Shown in pieces: positions 1 to 6,737 of a DNA stretch of 34,057 bases (position 1 is the stretch's first letter; each line of letters opens with the position of its first letter). The notes below the pieces were generated by a model, which saw only the letters and a list, made by a program, of their open reading frames with translations, was not told the origin of the DNA and ran no database searches. The position numbers and the translations under genes are program-made. The stretch comes from Parcubacteria group bacterium GW2011_GWF2_45_11 (GTDB taxonomy: Bacteria > Patescibacteriota > Patescibacteriia > UBA1558 > UBA10009). The stretch is from the NCBI GenBank assembly GCA_001001205.1, contig LCKE01000025.1:1-34057 (forward strand). Direction: 5' to 3'.

Positions 1-22
1 GAACAAACTCCACGACTGTCAT
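1..22 (-). CDS. 5' end of an unidentified minus-strand gene (partial)
   Basis: Only the first seven codons (MTVVEFV) lie in the window, so the product cannot be named. The start is supported by a strong Shine-Dalgarno sequence, AAGGAGG on the minus strand at 33-27, four bases before the ATG at 22-20. This is one of the best ribosome-binding sites in the window. The gene is preceded by a terminator-like hairpin and a closed stem structure on the same strand, so it may be controlled by attenuation or a riboswitch. Confidence 0.5.
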
Positions 23-44
23 ACTCCCTCCTTAGCGTAAGGAA

Positions 45-74
45 CAAAAAATCCTCCCGAACCCTATCGGGAGA
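45..74 (-). terminator. Terminator-like hairpin in the leader of the left-edge gene
   Basis: On the minus strand a perfect 7-bp stem (CTCCCGA at 73-67 with TCGGGAG at 60-54, six-base loop) is followed by GA and a run of six T (51-46), the form of a Rho-independent terminator. It lies upstream of the SD and ATG of the edge gene, where it could act as an attenuator. An alternative strand, AATCCTCC at about 100-93, can pair with GGAGGATT in the distal arm and run-off, so two mutually exclusive folds are possible. Confidence 0.55.
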
Positions 75-120
75 ATTCTTAAGATATATAAGGAGGATTG
101 GACTAACTCAACCGGTAATT

Positions 121-188
121 ACATACCCAAAGAAACCGCCTGACAAGGCCGGAAGAATTAGGACAACAATTTTGGCTTTTTGGTATGT
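121..188 (-). promoter_or_regulatory. Structured leader element, candidate cis-regulatory RNA
   Basis: ACATACC (121-127) and GGTATGT (182-188) form a perfect 7-bp closing stem. It continues inward as AAAG (129-132) with CTTT (176-179). A small inner hairpin GCCT/AGGC (138-141 with 146-149) lies inside. The fold begins about nine bases after the transcription start predicted from the TTGACA promoter at 227-232 and precedes the terminator hairpin and strong SD. That order (promoter, closed fold, terminator, SD, gene) is typical of riboswitches and attenuators. I do not recognise a known riboswitch class, and the fold could be fortuitous. Confidence 0.35.
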
Positions 189-203
189 TTTTCATCTGTA
201 TTT

Positions 204-232
204 AACTTACCTGATGATGATATTTTTGTCAA
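204..232 (-). promoter_or_regulatory. Candidate sigma-70-type promoter for the left-edge gene
   Basis: On the minus strand a perfect -35 TTGACA (232-227) is followed after 17 bases by TAAGTT (209-204), a poor but possible -10. The predicted start is near 197, just before the stem structure at 188-121. The -10 is weak and this call rests mainly on the -35 and the context. Confidence 0.35.
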
Positions 233-365
233 CAAAAAGCCGAGATAATAATTCTAGATACCGTATCATTAAACCGGCAGAATATGTCAATTGACTAACC
301 TCTTGACTAACCAGGCCATCAGCTTAAGCTTTTAAAAAAGAACGCACATACCAGGGGGAGGATCC

Positions 366-728
366 ATGAGCAGGCTAATCTGGGCCAGTGCTTTAATTAC
401 CATCGCACTGGTGTGGTACACGGCCGGGCTGGTCTTAAGCCTGAAAAAGAAGCGCCCGCATTCGTTCTGGTGTTTCTTTATCGGCTGGCTGGCCTTTGAT
501 TTGCCAGGGACGATACTGATGTACCTCATCGCCGGCAAAATCACCCTCAACTGCCACACCGTGCCCGGCATGATAGGTTTTGTTCTGATGGCCATCGCCG
601 CCGGGCTGGCTCTGAAACAAATTTTGAATTTCAAGGAACCGTTAATGAAACTGTTCACGCCAATTGAAGCTATAGGTTATATCATTCGGCTGTGCAGTTA
701 TCTGGTGGGCATAGCCATCAGAATCTAA
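366..728 (+). CDS. Small four-helix membrane protein, HsmA/TIGR03987-like
   Basis: A 120-residue, strongly hydrophobic protein with four likely membrane segments at about residues 4-24, 33-55, 64-85 and 100-118. The central pattern (Phe-Asp-Leu-Pro-Gly-Thr at 44-49, a Leu-Met-x-x-Ile-Ala stretch, then His64 and Gly68 leading into helix 3) resembles the small uncharacterised membrane family I know as HsmA/TIGR03987. The assignment is from memory of the pattern, and no biochemical role can be given. The start is supported by a clear SD (GGGGGAGG, four bases before the ATG). The gene stands alone, with a good terminator directly after it, and is separated from the copper operon. Confidence 0.6.
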   Translation: MSRLIWASALITIALVWYTAGLVLSLKKKRPHSFWCFFIGWLAFDLPGTILMYLIAGKITLNCHTVPGMIGFVLMAIAAGLALKQILNFKEPLMKLFTPIEAIGYIIRLCSYLVGIAIRI

Positions 729-729
729 C

Positions 730-761
730 AAGGCCTCACCCCGCGTGAGCCTTATTTTTTT
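730..761 (+). terminator. Rho-independent terminator after the small membrane protein gene
   Basis: AAGGC-CTCAC and GTGAG-CCTT form a stem with one bulged C and a short CCCGC loop, followed by TTATTTTTTT. It lies two bases after the stop codon at 728 and isolates this gene from the csoR promoter downstream. Confidence 0.8.
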
Positions 762-867
762 AGGCAATTTTACCGGACAACCTCTTATTTAAAAAAGGCT
801 TCAGACGTTAATTTGATTGCCCTTACCCGCCTAAAGCTTGTGTTCCCAATAATCCACAGCCGGCCAC

Positions 868-896
868 TTGACATATACCCCCATGGGGTATATTAT
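868..896 (+). promoter_or_regulatory. csoR-copA promoter with CsoR-type operator in the spacer
   Basis: TTGACA (868-873), a 17-base spacer and TATTAT (891-896) make a near-consensus sigma-70 promoter. The spacer holds a dyad with C and G tracts, ATACCCCCATGGGGTAT (875-891), the kind of GC-tract palindrome bound by copper-sensing CsoR repressors. A bound tetramer would cover the region between -35 and -10. The predicted transcription start (about 903) coincides with the csoR ATG, so the csoR message is probably leaderless. Operator identity is inferred from family knowledge and from the gene that follows. Confidence 0.85.
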
Positions 897-902
897 ATTT
901 TT

Positions 903-1178
903 ATGAAATACATAAGGAACAAAAATAAGGACAAAATCATCAGGCGGCTCAAGCTGATTGAGGGCCAGGTTCGGGGCCTGCAAAAAATGATTGAGCAGAA
1001 CGCTTACTGCATTGATGTTATCACCCAAACCTCGGCGGTCAAGCAGGGGCTTTCCGGGGTTGAAGATTTATTGCTGGAAAATCACCTCAGCGGCTGTATT
1101 CTCAATCAGGTCAAAGCCGGACAGGGTAACAAGGCCAAAGAGGAAATTCTCAAGGTTTACAAACTAAAAAGAAAATAA
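903..1178 (+). CDS. csoR: Copper-sensing transcriptional repressor CsoR
   Basis: A 91-residue all-helical CsoR/RcnR-family (DUF156) repressor that in its family releases DNA on binding Cu(I). All three Cu(I) ligands are visible and fall at the numbering of the characterised mycobacterial CsoR: Cys36 in YCID, then His61 and Cys65 in HLSGC. The N-terminal R-R-L-K-x-I-E-G-Q-V-R-G helix is the family's signature. An upstream in-frame start at 813 would put the N-terminus through the promoter, so the ATG at 903 is preferred. There is no SD, which fits a leaderless transcript. The gene sits directly behind its own operator and one base before copA, so it likely autoregulates the whole operon. Confidence 0.93.
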   Translation: MKYIRNKNKDKIIRRLKLIEGQVRGLQKMIEQNAYCIDVITQTSAVKQGLSGVEDLLLENHLSGCILNQVKAGQGNKAKEEILKVYKLKRK

Positions 1179-1179
1179 T

Positions 1180-3468
1180 ATGCCAACCAATACTTACCAA
1201 GTTAAAGGCATGCACTGCGCTTCGTGCTCGGCCATGATTGAAAAGACTTTTAAAAAAGTGGGGGGAGTGAACTCTGCGGAGGTAAATTACGGCACGGAAA
1301 CAGCCAAAATCTCCTTTGACCCCCAAAAAACAAGCCCGCAGGCGCTGTCCCGGCAGATTGAACCGCTGGGATACTCGTTGGTAATGCCAACGGCCGCTGA
1401 CATGTCCATGTCGGACGAAGAGCACGCCGGCCATTTGGGCCTTAAGCAATCCAAAAAAGAAAAGCTGGCCGAGATCGCGGCCATGCGGACAAAAATTATT
1501 TCGGCTATCCCCCTGACCCTGGTCAGCCTTTTTATCATGGCCTGGGATATCCTGGCTCAATTTAAAACCGTTAATCCGCCGACGGCCAGCCTGGAAGAAT
1601 TTTTTCATTACCTTTTGCCGATTATGGCCACCTACATGCTCTTGGTGGTCGGCCAGCCATATCTCCTGGGTTTTTACCGTTTTCTCCGCTACGGCAAAGC
1701 CAACATGGATACCCTGATCGGCCTCGGCACGGCCACCGCCTATCTTTACAGCTTTAGCCTCAGCGCTTTTGCCGAACCGCTACGGCCGTATATTAACGTT
1801 GATCAGACATACTATGATGTCACCATTATAGTCATTGCTTTTATTACCCTGGGCAAATACCTTGAAGCGAGGGCAAAAATAAAAACCGGCAACGCTATAG
1901 AAAAACTCCTAAACCTTCAAACCAAAACCGCCCTGGTCATCCGCGATGGTCAGGAGCTGGAAATACCGATCAATCAGGTTAGCCACGGAGATATTATTGT
2001 GATCAAACCGGGCGCGCGGCTGCCGGTTGACGGCCTGGTGGCTGACGGTTCGTCCTTTGTGGACGAATCAATGGTCACGGGCGAACCTATGCCGATAGAA
2101 AAAAATGCCGGCGACGCCGTGGTCGCGGGTACAATTAACACTACCGGCTCTTTTACCTTTACGGCGACCAAAGTGGGCGCGGAAACCTTGTTGGCCCATA
2201 TTATTAACATGGTTGAGGCGGCCCAAGGCAGCCGCGCGCCCATCCAGGCTTTAGCCGATAAGATTTCGGCCGTGTTCGTGCCGATCGTTTTAGCGCTGGC
2301 CGTTCTCGCTCTGGCAATCTGGCTTTTGAGCGCGCCAACACTTGGTCTGGCCATCGCCCTGTCGTACGGTCTGACCTCATTTGTCGGCATCCTGGTAATC
2401 GCCTGCCCTTGCGCTCTCGGCCTGGCCACGCCCACGGCGATTATCGTCGGGGTGGGCAAGGGCGCGCGGGAAGGCATTTTAATTAAAGACGCCGCCACAC
2501 TGGAAAAACTTCATCAAGTTAATATCGTGGTGGTTGATAAAACGGGAACGATCACCAAAGGCAAACCGGAGCTGGTGCGCTTGGAAAACTTTTCCCGGTT
2601 ACCCGACGAAAAAATAATTTCCATCCTGGCCGCGCTGGAAAGCAAGTCTGAACATCCTATTGCTTACGCCGTGGCTGAGTACGCCAAGGCAAAAAATATC
2701 CCCGCCGAAACCGTTTCCGGCTTTGCCGTCATTAAAGGCAAAGGCCTTAAGGCGCTTGTCGGGCAGACAGAATATTTTGCCGGCAATATTAAACTCCTGG
2801 CCGATCTTGGACTATCCTTTGACTCTAACAAAATAGCGGCGGAGACCTCGCAGGGCAAAACGCCCATTATGCTAGCCAGCGCCACAGAAGTCATAGGACT
2901 GGTCATGGTGGCGGACGCCATTAAACCCGAAGCCTTTGCGGCGGTTAACGATCTGCACCGCCTCGGAATCAGAACGGTCATGCTGACCGGTGATCACCAA
3001 AACACGGCCCTAGCCATCGCCCAAGAGGTAGGCATAGACGAAGTGGTCGCCGAGGTGCTACCCGACGACAAACTTAAAAAAATAAAGGAGCTGCAGGATC
3101 AAGGACGGATCGTGGCCATGGCGGGCGACGGCATTAACGACGCACCCGCGCTCGCTCAGGCGGATATCGGGATCGCTATGGGCACCGGCACAGACGTGGC
3201 CATTGAGACGGCCGGGATTACCCTTTTGCACGGCGATATTTCCAAACTGGTTAAAGCCATCCGGCTTTCCAAATTCACCATGCGCGGCATCAAGCAGAAC
3301 CTCTTTTGGGCCTTTATTTATAACATTATCGGCATCCCGCTAGCCGGAGGCTTGTTTTATCCGATCTTTGGCTGGCTGTTGAATCCGGTTTTTGCCGGAC
3401 TAGCCATGGCCTTTTCCAGCGTTTCGGTTGTCAGTAATTCATTAAGGCTTAAAGCTAAAAAATTATAA
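1180..3468 (+). CDS. copA: Cu(I)-exporting P1B-type ATPase CopA
   Basis: A 762-residue P1B-1 ATPase that pumps Cu(I) out of the cytoplasm using ATP. In order: one N-terminal heavy-metal-associated domain with M-H-C-A-S-C at 11-16; a Met/His-containing linker at about 69-86; membrane helices at 104-124, 145-165, 173-195 and 212-228; the actuator TGE at 300-302; the membrane metal site Cys-Pro-Cys at 409-411; the phosphorylation site DKTGT at 453-457; the nucleotide-domain Ser-Glu-His-Pro at 490-493; the GDGINDAP hinge at 649-656; and C-terminal helices with Tyr-Asn near 714 and the S-S-x-S-V-x-x-N-S motif near 746-753. These are the usual PIB-1 copper determinants. Length is normal for a one-HMA CopA. 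It starts one base after csoR and is followed three bases later by the next copper gene, so translation is likely coupled. Confidence 0.96.
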   Translation: MPTNTYQVKGMHCASCSAMIEKTFKKVGGVNSAEVNYGTETAKISFDPQKTSPQALSRQIEPLGYSLVMPTAADMSMSDEEHAGHLGLKQSKKEKLAEIAAMRTKIISAIPLTLVSLFIMAWDILAQFKTVNPPTASLEEFFHYLLPIMATYMLLVVGQPYLLGFYRFLRYGKANMDTLIGLGTATAYLYSFSLSAFAEPLRPYINVDQTYYDVTIIVIAFITLGKYLEARAKIKTGNAIEKLLNLQTKTALVIRDGQELEIPINQVSHGDIIVIKPGARLPVDGLVADGSSFVDESMVTGEPMPIEKNAGDAVVAGTINTTGSFTFTATKVGAETLLAHIINMVEAAQGSRAPIQALADKISAVFVPIVLALAVLALAIWLLSAPTLGLAIALSYGLTSFVGILVIACPCALGLATPTAIIVGVGKGAREGILIKDAATLEKLHQVNIVVVDKTGTITKGKPELVRLENFSRLPDEKIISILAALESKSEHPIAYAVAEYAKAKNIPAETVSGFAVIKGKGLKALVGQTEYFAGNIKLLADLGLSFDSNKIAAETSQGKTPIMLASATEVIGLVMVADAIKPEAFAAVNDLHRLGIRTVMLTGDHQNTALAIAQEVGIDEVVAEVLPDDKLKKIKELQDQGRIVAMAGDGINDAPALAQADIGIAMGTGTDVAIETAGITLLHGDISKLVKAIRLSKFTMRGIKQNLFWAFIYNIIGIPLAGGLFYPIFGWLLNPVFAGLAMAFSSVSVVSNSLRLKAKKL

Positions 3469-3471
3469 GTT

Positions 3472-4491
3472 ATGCAAACATACACCTTTCATGTTCACGG
3501 CATGCACTGCAAGTCATGCGTGGCCATTACGGAAAACGTGCTGGAGGATCTACCGGCAGTCTCGCGGGTTAAAGCCTCCATCAGGCATCTTAATGTGGAA
3601 GTGACGGGCGACTTTGGCGACCAAAAACCGGAGCAAGTAGCGCAAGACTTGAGCGCGGTCTTAAAGCCGCACGGCTATACCCTGTCCCTGGAGAAAGAAA
3701 CACGTTCGGTTCAATGGTCCGACTTTAATCTGGCCATACCGATCGCCGCCGGGTTCATAGCCGTGTTCATTATTTTGCAAAAACTCGGCCTCGTCAATCT
3801 GGTCACTACCTCGCGCCCGAGCTACGGTGCGGCCTTTATCATCGGCCTGATCGCTTCGGTTTCAACCTGCATGGCGGTTGTTGGCGGGCTGGTACTGTCC
3901 CTGGCCGCTAATTACGCCAAAAGCGGCGACAAGGTGCGGCCGCAAGTCTTATTCCATCTCAGCCGCCTGGCTTCATTTTTAATTCTCGGCGGCCTGATCG
4001 GCGCCCTCGGTGCGGCTTTCCAGCTTAACCAGACCGTCATCTTCGCCCTCAGTCTGGCCGTGGCCATCGTACTCTTGATTCTCGGCCTTAATCTGCTAAA
4101 CATCTTCCCCTGGGCGAAAAAGTTACAGCCGACCTTGCCCGGCTCAATCGGCAAACGCGTCACCGGCCTCAAAAACATCAACCACACTTTAACGCCGCTG
4201 GTGGCCGGCGCGGCGACATTTTTCCTGCCCTGCGGCTTTACTCAGTCCATGCAGATTTATACCCTCACCACCGGCAGTTTTTTGACCGGAGGCTTAATAA
4301 TGTTCACCTTCGCGCTCGGCACGCTGCCGGTGCTGGCACTCTTAAGTTTCAGCTCGCTTGGCCTCCACCAATCAAGGCACTCCGGAGTGTTCTTTAAAGC
4401 GGCCGGCCTGGTGGTCATATTTTTCGGCCTCTTTAATCTGATCAACGCCCTCGTGGCCGCCGCCATTATTCCCCCGCTGTTCAATTTTTGA
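3472..4491 (+). CDS. HMA domain fused to DsbD/UreH-like (TauE/SafE-annotated) membrane protein
   Basis: A 339-residue fusion. Residues 1-72 are a heavy-metal-associated domain with M-H-C-K-S-C at 11-16, very like that of CopA next door. Residues 85-335 are a six-helix membrane domain of the DsbD_2 type (PF13386-like), usually annotated 'sulfite exporter TauE/SafE' or 'UreH-like'. It has the two intramembrane cysteines expected of a DsbD/CcdA-type inverted repeat: Cys133 in S-T-C-M-A-V-V-G-G and Cys254 in F-L-P-C-G-F-T-Q. Together with the copper operon setting this points to copper handling or thiol/copper transfer across the membrane rather than sulfite export. That function is inferred. It lies three bases after copA and upstream of an anchored cupredoxin; in related proteins these parts occur together. 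Confidence 0.85.
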   Translation: MQTYTFHVHGMHCKSCVAITENVLEDLPAVSRVKASIRHLNVEVTGDFGDQKPEQVAQDLSAVLKPHGYTLSLEKETRSVQWSDFNLAIPIAAGFIAVFIILQKLGLVNLVTTSRPSYGAAFIIGLIASVSTCMAVVGGLVLSLAANYAKSGDKVRPQVLFHLSRLASFLILGGLIGALGAAFQLNQTVIFALSLAVAIVLLILGLNLLNIFPWAKKLQPTLPGSIGKRVTGLKNINHTLTPLVAGAATFFLPCGFTQSMQIYTLTTGSFLTGGLIMFTFALGTLPVLALLSFSSLGLHQSRHSGVFFKAAGLVVIFFGLFNLINALVAAAIIPPLFNF

Positions 4492-4547
4492 TAACATAGC
4501 TCCGTTGTCCTAACCTCAAATAAATAAATCAACACTCCAAGCACCAC

Positions 4548-4602
4548 CCTAAAGTTATATAAATATGCTTCAACCGGCGGCGGATAAACTTTAGGACGCC
4601 GG
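4548..4602 (+). other. Overlapping alternative hairpins in the cupredoxin leader
   Basis: The 122-base gap before the cupredoxin gene holds a perfect 8-bp inverted repeat CCTAAAGT/ACTTTAGG (4548-4555 with 4588-4595). A second stem, CCGGCG/CGCCGG (4574-4579 with 4597-4602), interleaves with it. The two stems compete or could form a pseudoknot just before the ATG at 4614. No strong promoter or SD was seen here. A regulatory role is a guess. Confidence 0.3.
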
Positions 4603-4613
4603 AAAAAATACTT

Positions 4614-5015
4614 ATGAAAATTACAACCATAGTGATATCAGTCATCATTACCATCAGCCTCCTTGGCGCCGCTATTTTGCTGTCTCGGGAAAGTGCCAAC
4701 TCGCCGAATAACACCGCGGCAGATGCTGGTAACCTCAGCCTGATTGACGGCCAACAGATTATCACCATCAACGCCAAGGGCGGTTATTCGCCAAAATTTA
4801 CCGCTGCCAAAGCCGGCGTACCCACCACCCTCAAAATCAATACGCAAAATACCTTTGATTGTTCATCCGCCCTGACTATTCCCAGCCTGGGATACCAAAA
4901 TTATCTGCCGCCATCCGGCGAAACACTGATAAATTTGCCGTCGCAACAGGCCGGCACCAGCCTCAGAGGGCTATGCTCCATGGGTATGTATAATTTTACC
5001 GTCAATTTTAATTAA
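4614..5015 (+). CDS. Membrane-anchored cupredoxin-like copper protein
   Basis: A 133-residue protein with one N-terminal membrane segment (about 5-23), a short Ser/Asn-rich linker and a cupredoxin_1-like beta domain (about 46-132). Candidate copper ligands are Cys83 in T-F-D-C-S-S and the C-terminal cluster Cys121-Ser-Met123-Gly-Met125. The classical first His ligand is not obvious, so this is a Cys/Met-type site rather than a plastocyanin-type one. The G-Y-S-P-x-F near 57-62 and S-L-G near 91-93 match the cupredoxin domain often found fused to, or next to, TauE/SafE-type copper proteins. It probably acts outside the membrane as a copper chaperone or sink for the export system. Gene order, same strand and the terminator downstream make it the last gene of the copper operon. 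Confidence 0.82.
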   Translation: MKITTIVISVIITISLLGAAILLSRESANSPNNTAADAGNLSLIDGQQIITINAKGGYSPKFTAAKAGVPTTLKINTQNTFDCSSALTIPSLGYQNYLPPSGETLINLPSQQAGTSLRGLCSMGMYNFTVNFN

Positions 5016-5035
5016 GCCCGCGGGCGACGGTGAAT

Positions 5036-5077
5036 AAAAAAAGAGGGGACCAGGCCGGAACGATCCTTTCTTTTTTT
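5036..5077. terminator. Bidirectional terminator between the copper operon and prfB
   Basis: A-tract plus GAGGGGA (5036-5049) pairs over 14 positions with TCCTTTC plus T-tract (5064-5077), with two G-U pairs and a 14-base loop. Both strands end in a run of seven T, so it can stop transcription of the copper operon from the left and of prfB from the right. Confidence 0.7.
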
Positions 5078-5123
5078 AGGTTACTGATTCTTTAAATAAG
5101 CGCAGGTAAAATCCACCGGCTAT

Positions 5124-6218
5124 TTAATATATTTGACTAAACAAAAAACGTCTAATAAATTGGTCCAAATTACCGGACAAAACTTTCTCCGGCTCGGATT
5201 CTTCGTAATCGGTCCGATGGTCTTTAACCATTTTGTAAGGATGAAGAACGTAAGACCGGATTTGATTACCCCAGGCCGCTTCGGTAAATTCGCCCCTTAA
5301 ACGCTGGCGCTCCGCTTCCTGCTTGGCTTCGTTATACTGGGCAAGCTTGCCCCTTAAAATCTTCAGGGCGATTTCCTTGTTTTGACGCTGACTGCGTTCA
5401 TTCTGGCAGGAAACTCTGATGCCCGTAGGCACATGGGTGATTCTGATAGCTGAATAGGTGGTGTTGACCGACTGGCCGCCATGGCCGGTGGCGGTGTTGG
5501 CTTCAATTTTTAAATCTTCGTCCTTGAGTTTGATTTCATCAATGTCTGCCAGCTCCGGGATTACTTCCACCATGGCAAAAGAGGTGTGACGGGCGTGATC
5601 GGCATCAAACGGCGAAAGCCTGACCAAACGGTGAACGCCGGATTCGGCTTTTAAATAACCGTAGGCGTAATTGCCCCTGACTTCCAGGGTGACTGATTTA
5701 ATGCCGGTTTCACCGCCCTTGGACTGGTCTAAAACCTCGGCTCGCCAGCCTTTGTTTTCAATAAACTTAAAATACATCCGCAAGAGCATTTGCGCCCAGT
5801 CCTGCGCATCATCGCCGCCGGCGCCGGCATAAATTGAAACCACGGCCGTATTTTTATCATACTTGGCGTTTAAAACGGTGGCCAGCTCCAATTGTTCAAA
5901 CCGGCCTAATAATCGCCCTAACTGTTCCTCAACTTCCTTATTTAAATTAACCGCCTCGTCATCTTCGTCTTCTTGCGCGATCTCCAGCAGGCTCTGCGCT
6001 TCCTTTGACAGATTCTGCCAGGTGTTAATCTCTTCCTTAAGGTCGGCCACCTTTTGAGAAATCCAGGCCGCTCTTTTTTGATCATCCCAAAAGCCTTCCT
6101 CAACCATTTCCGTTTCAAGATTTTTGATTTCAGCGGCTTTGTCCTGAAGATTAATCCTGGACCTTAAATCCTCAATCTTAGCTTTCAAACTTTCAATTTT
6201 ATCCACCAATTCTTTCAT
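5124..6218 (-). CDS. prfB: Peptide chain release factor 2
   Basis: A 364-residue class I release factor that reads UAA/UGA and triggers peptidyl-tRNA hydrolysis on the ribosome. The codon-recognition tripeptide Ser-Pro-Phe at 202-204 marks it as RF2 rather than RF1, and the catalytic Gly-Gly-Gln is at 247-249. The N-terminal 110 residues are the usual coiled-coil domain. The frame is continuous from the ATG: there is no in-frame UGA near codon 26, so the autoregulatory +1 frameshift known from many bacterial prfB genes is absent. Its presence fits UGA stop codons used in the window (for example the membrane copper gene ending at 4491) and argues against the UGA-to-Gly recoding of some CPR lineages. 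It is a single-gene unit, convergent with the copper operon. Confidence 0.96.
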   Translation of the reverse strand: MKELVDKIESLKAKIEDLRSRINLQDKAAEIKNLETEMVEEGFWDDQKRAAWISQKVADLKEEINTWQNLSKEAQSLLEIAQEDEDDEAVNLNKEVEEQLGRLLGRFEQLELATVLNAKYDKNTAVVSIYAGAGGDDAQDWAQMLLRMYFKFIENKGWRAEVLDQSKGGETGIKSVTLEVRGNYAYGYLKAESGVHRLVRLSPFDADHARHTSFAMVEVIPELADIDEIKLKDEDLKIEANTATGHGGQSVNTTYSAIRITHVPTGIRVSCQNERSQRQNKEIALKILRGKLAQYNEAKQEAERQRLRGEFTEAAWGNQIRSYVLHPYKMVKDHRTDYEESEPEKVLSGNLDQFIRRFLFSQIY

Positions 6219-6301
6219 ATTGATTTAGGGCATTCGCCGGCGCCCATGACTGTGGTGCCGGGCATTAAACCCTTTCAAAAATAAAGTCTTGTTACATGAT
6301 G

Positions 6302-6335
6302 CCCACCCGGCTCGCCGTCGTGGCTAACGGGCAGG
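6302..6335. repeat. Intergenic GC-rich imperfect palindrome, copy 1
   Basis: The 180-base stretch between prfB and the glnA promoter has no gene. It holds a GC-rich element with complementary ends (CCCG near the left, CGGG near the right) around CTCGCCGTCGTGG. A similar element with CTCGTTGTTGTGG occurs at 11005-11033, again between genes. The pair looks like a small dispersed intergenic repeat family, but two diverged copies are thin evidence. Confidence 0.35.
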
Positions 6336-6401
6336 CTTTATGTTTTGTGACTAAATCTTAGCAAAAATAAAGCTGAATATCAATTATCCCCAAAAAATTA
6401 T

Positions 6402-6430
6402 TTGACTATTGGCCGAGGCTTGTTTAAAAT
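6402..6430 (+). promoter_or_regulatory. Candidate promoter for glnA with a 300-base leader
   Basis: TTGACT (6402-6407), 17 bases, then TAAAAT (6425-6430) give a good sigma-70-type promoter, with transcription expected from about 6437. The glnA ATG is at 6738, so the leader would be about 300 nt, which is long for this compact genome. Confidence 0.6.
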
Positions 6431-6446
6431 ATAGGCATTAAAGATT

Positions 6447-6730
6447 ATGCGGCCATCAAGACAAAATTATAATAATTTGAATCGACTCACAAGGAGCTCG
6501 CATTTTTTAATATAATCCACTTTTCCCCAGACATTACTAAAGAGCTCCTTCCACAAGAGGAGCTCTTCGCTTTATCCGGCACCTTTGCAAATAACCTCTT
6601 GGTTTTGCCCAGTGTCACCTTATGGAAACTTTTACAGGGCCTAATACCCAGCACCAATATTGATGCTGGGAATACCCTCAAAAAAAAAGCGCTAGATTTA
6701 TTTAAATTTAAGCAATTAATTAATAATTAA
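6447..6730 (+). other. Leader ORF with in-frame slippery heptamer upstream of glnA (speculative)
   Basis: An ATG at 6447 opens a 22-codon ORF ending at TAA 6513-6515. Its zero frame contains the canonical -1 slippery heptamer T-TTT-TTA (6503-6509). The -1 frame is then open for about 73 further codons to a TAA at 6728-6730, seven bases before the glnA ATG. An SD-like AAGGAG (6491-6496) lies just before the heptamer, as seen at some bacterial frameshift sites. The resulting roughly 93-residue peptide resembles nothing I know. It could equally be a gene remnant with a one-base indel, or chance, since the opposite strand is also open here. Confidence 0.25.
6540..6567 (+). promoter_or_regulatory. 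Perfect hairpin in the glnA leader
   Basis: AAGAGCTCCT (6540-6549) and AGGAGCTCTT (6558-6567) form a perfect 10-bp stem with an 8-base loop. A third copy of the core, AGGAGCTC, lies upstream at 6492-6499 and could compete with the distal arm. There is no T-run after it, so it is not a terminator. It could be a regulatory or frameshift-stimulating element, although it is about 30 bases from the slippery site, which is far. Confidence 0.45.
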
Positions 6731-6737
6731 CAAACGT

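Noticed and set aside
332-658. 108-residue ORF antisense to the small membrane protein gene
   Set aside because: It lies almost wholly opposite a gene with a good SD, coherent membrane helices and a terminator. Its own composition is not protein-like.
813-902. Upstream in-frame start extending csoR by 30 codons
   Set aside because: The extension would translate through a near-consensus promoter and the operator. The ATG at 903 gives canonical CsoR length and ligand numbering.
6487-6681. 64-residue minus-strand ORF in the glnA leader
   Set aside because: No recognisable domain, no SD, and it sits opposite a predicted transcript.
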